DNA of 64,000 nt from Pseudomonadota bacterium (GTDB lineage: Bacteria; Desulfobacterota; Desulfobulbia; Desulfobulbales; Desulfocapsaceae), in contig JAHJNL010000028.1 of the NCBI GenBank assembly GCA_018820855.1, forward strand, positions 62,001 to 126,000, given 5' to 3'. Made by a program: the position numbers and the translations under genes. The first letter of the stretch is position 1; the number at the start of each line of letters is the position of its first letter. A model generated the notes under the pieces. The model searched no databases, was not told the DNA's origin, and saw only the letters and a program-made list of their open reading frames with translations. Shown here piece by piece: positions 61,943-64,000 of this stretch.

Positions 61943-63112
61943 TTGAATATTCTTCTCCTCGCTCCCCAACCTTTTTACCAGGATAGGGGTACCCCGATCG
62001 CGGTGAAACTCCTGGCTCAGACCCTCGGTGAGCTGGGCCATAGTGTCCATCTGCTTGTGTTTGCAGAAGGTGAGGAGATTGTTATTCCCCGTGTCACCAT
62101 TCATCGCCACATCCCAATCCCCGGAATAGCCAATATTAAGCCTGGATTGTCCCTGAAAAAGCTTATTTGTGATTTCTTTTTCTTTATCAAGTGTATGCAG
62201 CTGGTACGGAAACATGATTTCCAGCTGGTTCATGCTGTGGAAGAGTCTGTCTTTATGGCACTTGTGCTGAAAAAAATATTCAAGATTCCCTACGTCTATG
62301 ATATGGATTCATGCATGTCAGTGCAGCTCGTAGACAAATTTCCATCTTTGGGACTGGTGCGCCGGATAATGGAATGGCTGGAAAAAGCGGCCATAACAGG
62401 CAGTATTGGTGTGCTAGCAGTATGTAAGGCCCTTGAAGACATAGTAAAAAAATGTGCCCCTGGTAAGCTCACTGCCAGGCTTGAGGATATAACGCTGCTG
62501 GAGAGTGGAAGTGAGGGAGATGAAAATCTTCGAGAAGAGCTGGGTATAAATGGTCTTGTTTTGATGTATGTGGGTAATTTGGAGAAATATCAAGGGATTG
62601 ATCTGTTGCTTGCCGGGTTTAAAGAAGCTGTGGCCAGACGGAGTGATCTTGCTCTTGTCTTGATTGGTGGAAAAAAAGAAGATATTCAGTCTTATCAGCA
62701 ACAAACAAAACAGTTTGGTATAGCAGCAAATGTCTTTTTTTGTGGCCCGCGTCCGGTGCAGCAGCTTGGTTATTATCTCGGTCAGGCAGATATCCTTGTT
62801 TCTCCCAGAACCCAGGGCAACAACACCCCGATGAAAATTTATTCTTATCTGGATTCCGGTATACCTGTTTTGGCAACCAAGCTGCCTACCCATACCCAGG
62901 TATTGGATGAGGATATTTCCTGTCTTGTCAAACCAATACCGGCAGACATGGCAGAAGGGATACTTATTCTTGCCGAAGATAAGGTGTTGCGGGAACGAAT
63001 TGCCGGTAAGGCCAGGCAACGTGTGCAGGAGGAGTACTCTCTTCCGGCCTTTCAACGGAAACTGAAAATATTTTACGAAAAGTTAGAGGACAGGCTTGAT
63101 TCACGTCTGTAA
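61943..63112 (+). CDS. Family 4 glycosyltransferase
   Basis: A 389-residue GT-B enzyme starting at TTG 61943. The N-terminal acceptor half begins NILLLAPQPFYQDRGTPIAVK, and the C-terminal donor half has LMYVGNLEKYQGIDLLLAGF, VFFCGPRPVQQLGYYLG and ADILVSPRTQGNNTPMKIYSYLDSGIPVLAT, where the second-Glu site reads NNTPMKIYSYLDSG rather than the usual ExFGxxxxE, as in WcaI/GumH-like divergent GT4s. It should extend the glycan in the cytoplasm. Nineteen bases separate it from the AsnB-type gene. Confidence 0.85.
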   Translation: MNILLLAPQPFYQDRGTPIAVKLLAQTLGELGHSVHLLVFAEGEEIVIPRVTIHRHIPIPGIANIKPGLSLKKLICDFFFFIKCMQLVRKHDFQLVHAVEESVFMALVLKKIFKIPYVYDMDSCMSVQLVDKFPSLGLVRRIMEWLEKAAITGSIGVLAVCKALEDIVKKCAPGKLTARLEDITLLESGSEGDENLREELGINGLVLMYVGNLEKYQGIDLLLAGFKEAVARRSDLALVLIGGKKEDIQSYQQQTKQFGIAANVFFCGPRPVQQLGYYLGQADILVSPRTQGNNTPMKIYSYLDSGIPVLATKLPTHTQVLDEDISCLVKPIPADMAEGILILAEDKVLRERIAGKARQRVQEEYSLPAFQRKLKIFYEKLEDRLDSRL

Positions 63113-63130
63113 GGCTTGAGGAATTAGTAT

Positions 63131-64000
63131 ATGTGTGGAATTTGCGGTTTTAACTGGAAAGATGAAGAGTTGATCAGGCGGATGAACAGTCAACTTGTTC
63201 ATCGGGGACCTGACCAGGACGGGATTTATTGCTGCGATCACGCCTCGCTGGGACACAGGCGTCTGAGTATCATTGATCTCAGTGAACAAGGCAGGCAGCC
63301 CATGTTCAACGAGGATGGCAGTCTTTGTCTTGTCTTTAACGGAGAAATCTATAATTTCCAGGAGCTGCGCGAGAGTCTTCAGCAGAAAGGTCACACCTTT
63401 TCCAGCCATTCCGATTCAGAGGTGATTCTCCATGCCTATGAAGAGTATGGGATGGGGGTCCTTGAAAAACTGCGGGGCATGTTTGCCTTTGCCCTCTATG
63501 ATCTGAAAGAGAAAACGATTTTTCTGGCCAGGGACCGCATCGGGATCAAACCACTGTACTATTACCACAAAGACAACAAACTTGTCTTTGCCTCGGAAAT
63601 AAAGGCGATTCTTGAAGACAAGACCATAGAGCGCAAACTGTCTCATCAGGCCTTATATGACTATATCGGTTTTGAGTTTGTTCCTGCTCCCGCCACCATG
63701 TTTCAGGATATTTACAAGATTCCTGCCGGACATTACCTGCTCTGTCGTGAAGGAAAGATTGAAGTCAAACAGTATTGGGATCTTGATTTCTCGGCAAACA
63801 GTGCCGGACTTTCCTACAATGACAGTGTGGAGAAGCTGCGAGAGCTGTTGGACTATTCGGTGAAGAGTCATCTGGTAAGTGATGTTCCCCTTGGTGTCTT
63901 CCTGTCCGGAGGACTTGATTCAAGCGCGATCGTGGCAATGATGCGTCGGCATATCTCCGGCCCTCTCAAGACCTTTACCATAGGCTACCACGATAAAAGC
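63131..64000 (+). CDS. asnB: AsnB-type glutamine amidotransferase (5' part, cut by window end)
   Basis: The ORF track does not show this gene because its stop is outside the window. From ATG 63131 there are 290 codons to the end. The N-terminus MCGICGFNW gives the catalytic Cys2 of class II glutaminases, followed by LVHRGPDQDG, GHRRLSIIDLSEQGRQPM, FNGEIYNFQELR and SDSEVILHAYEE. The synthetase domain begins, with the ATP loop LSGGLDSSAIVAM at about residue 259. Such asparagine-synthetase-like enzymes in O-antigen loci amidate uronic-type sugars; free asparagine synthesis is the alternative. TGAGGA upstream serves as ribosome site. Confidence 0.95.
   Translation, partial: MCGICGFNWKDEELIRRMNSQLVHRGPDQDGIYCCDHASLGHRRLSIIDLSEQGRQPMFNEDGSLCLVFNGEIYNFQELRESLQQKGHTFSSHSDSEVILHAYEEYGMGVLEKLRGMFAFALYDLKEKTIFLARDRIGIKPLYYYHKDNKLVFASEIKAILEDKTIERKLSHQALYDYIGFEFVPAPATMFQDIYKIPAGHYLLCREGKIEVKQYWDLDFSANSAGLSYNDSVEKLRELLDYSVKSHLVSDVPLGVFLSGGLDSSAIVAMMRRHISGPLKTFTIGYHDKS

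Overview
This window is almost wholly one large surface-polysaccharide (O-antigen or capsule) locus of a Gram-negative bacterium. The evidence is two Wzm/Wzt-type ABC-2 glycan exporter components sets, a WaaL/Wzy_C-type ligase, polyprenyl-phosphate sugar transferases and many nucleotide-sugar enzymes. The overall base composition is moderate, but the window is clearly mosaic: about 60% GC in a hand-counted line near 22.5 kb and about 17% in a line near 34.9 kb. The lineage cannot be fixed from the sequence alone. A deltaproteobacterial/Desulfobacterota host is my weak guess, from the general look of the proteins.

Layout. 0-6 kb: the edge of a minus-strand beta-helix gene that the ORF track misses, a sulfotransferase-like gene, a secreted beta-propeller/FN3-like protein on the minus strand and a methyltransferase with an extra C-terminal domain. 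6.2-16.4 kb: UDP-galactopyranose mutase (glf) with two family-2 glycosyltransferases (GT2), an orphan Wzt ATPase, a 1113-residue sulfotransferase/coiled-coil/GT2/GT4 fusion, a second sulfotransferase and a WcbI-like protein. 16.7-18.3 kb: a decayed IS1380-type element whose 15-bp inverted ends can still be read. 18.3-19.7 kb: a secreted glycosidase-like protein.

20-34.4 kb holds two parallel sets of genes that look built to make, load onto a lipid, flip and transfer a 4-amino-4,6-dideoxy sugar. Set A (20.0-26.0 kb, its first six genes GC-rich) has an ArnC/GtrB-like polyprenyl-phosphate GT2, a sulfotransferase, a pair of half-size DMT/ArnE-ArnF-like membrane proteins, a WecE aminotransferase, a hexapeptide acyltransferase and a multispanning GT-C-like protein. 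Set B (26.1-34.4 kb) has a GT-C-like protein, WbqC, an ArnC/GtrB-like GT2, a divergent DegT aminotransferase, two sulfotransferases, an AglD/LPG-synthase-type membrane protein and a second WecE. The same job seems to be done twice with unrelated flippase candidates. No rmlA/rmlB is in the window, so the dTDP-4-keto-6-deoxyglucose precursor would have to come from elsewhere.

34.4-42 kb: a very AT-rich membrane protein behind a striking inverted repeat, a minus-strand methyltransferase, then an initiation cassette (rhamnosyltransferase-like GT2, a WbpV-like SDR, WbpL-like and WbpM-like genes) that should make a UDP-2-acetamido-dideoxy sugar and put it on undecaprenyl phosphate. 42-54.5 kb: export and chain building, with Wzm, GDP-fucose synthase, ligase, two tandem Gmd-type dehydratases, a second Wzm plus Wzt, a coiled-coil methyltransferase that may terminate chains, and a double-GT4 enzyme. 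54.5-64 kb: a very large membrane protein, an acyltransferase-3 protein, a PHP-like protein, a GlpA/GlpD-like flavoprotein, a methyltransferase, a GT4 and the 5' part of an AsnB-type amidotransferase cut by the window end.

Nearly all genes lie on the plus strand with short gaps or ATGA/GTGA/TTGA stop-start overlaps, so several long translationally coupled operons are likely. Six sulfotransferase-like domains in one locus suggest that the finished glycan is sulfated.
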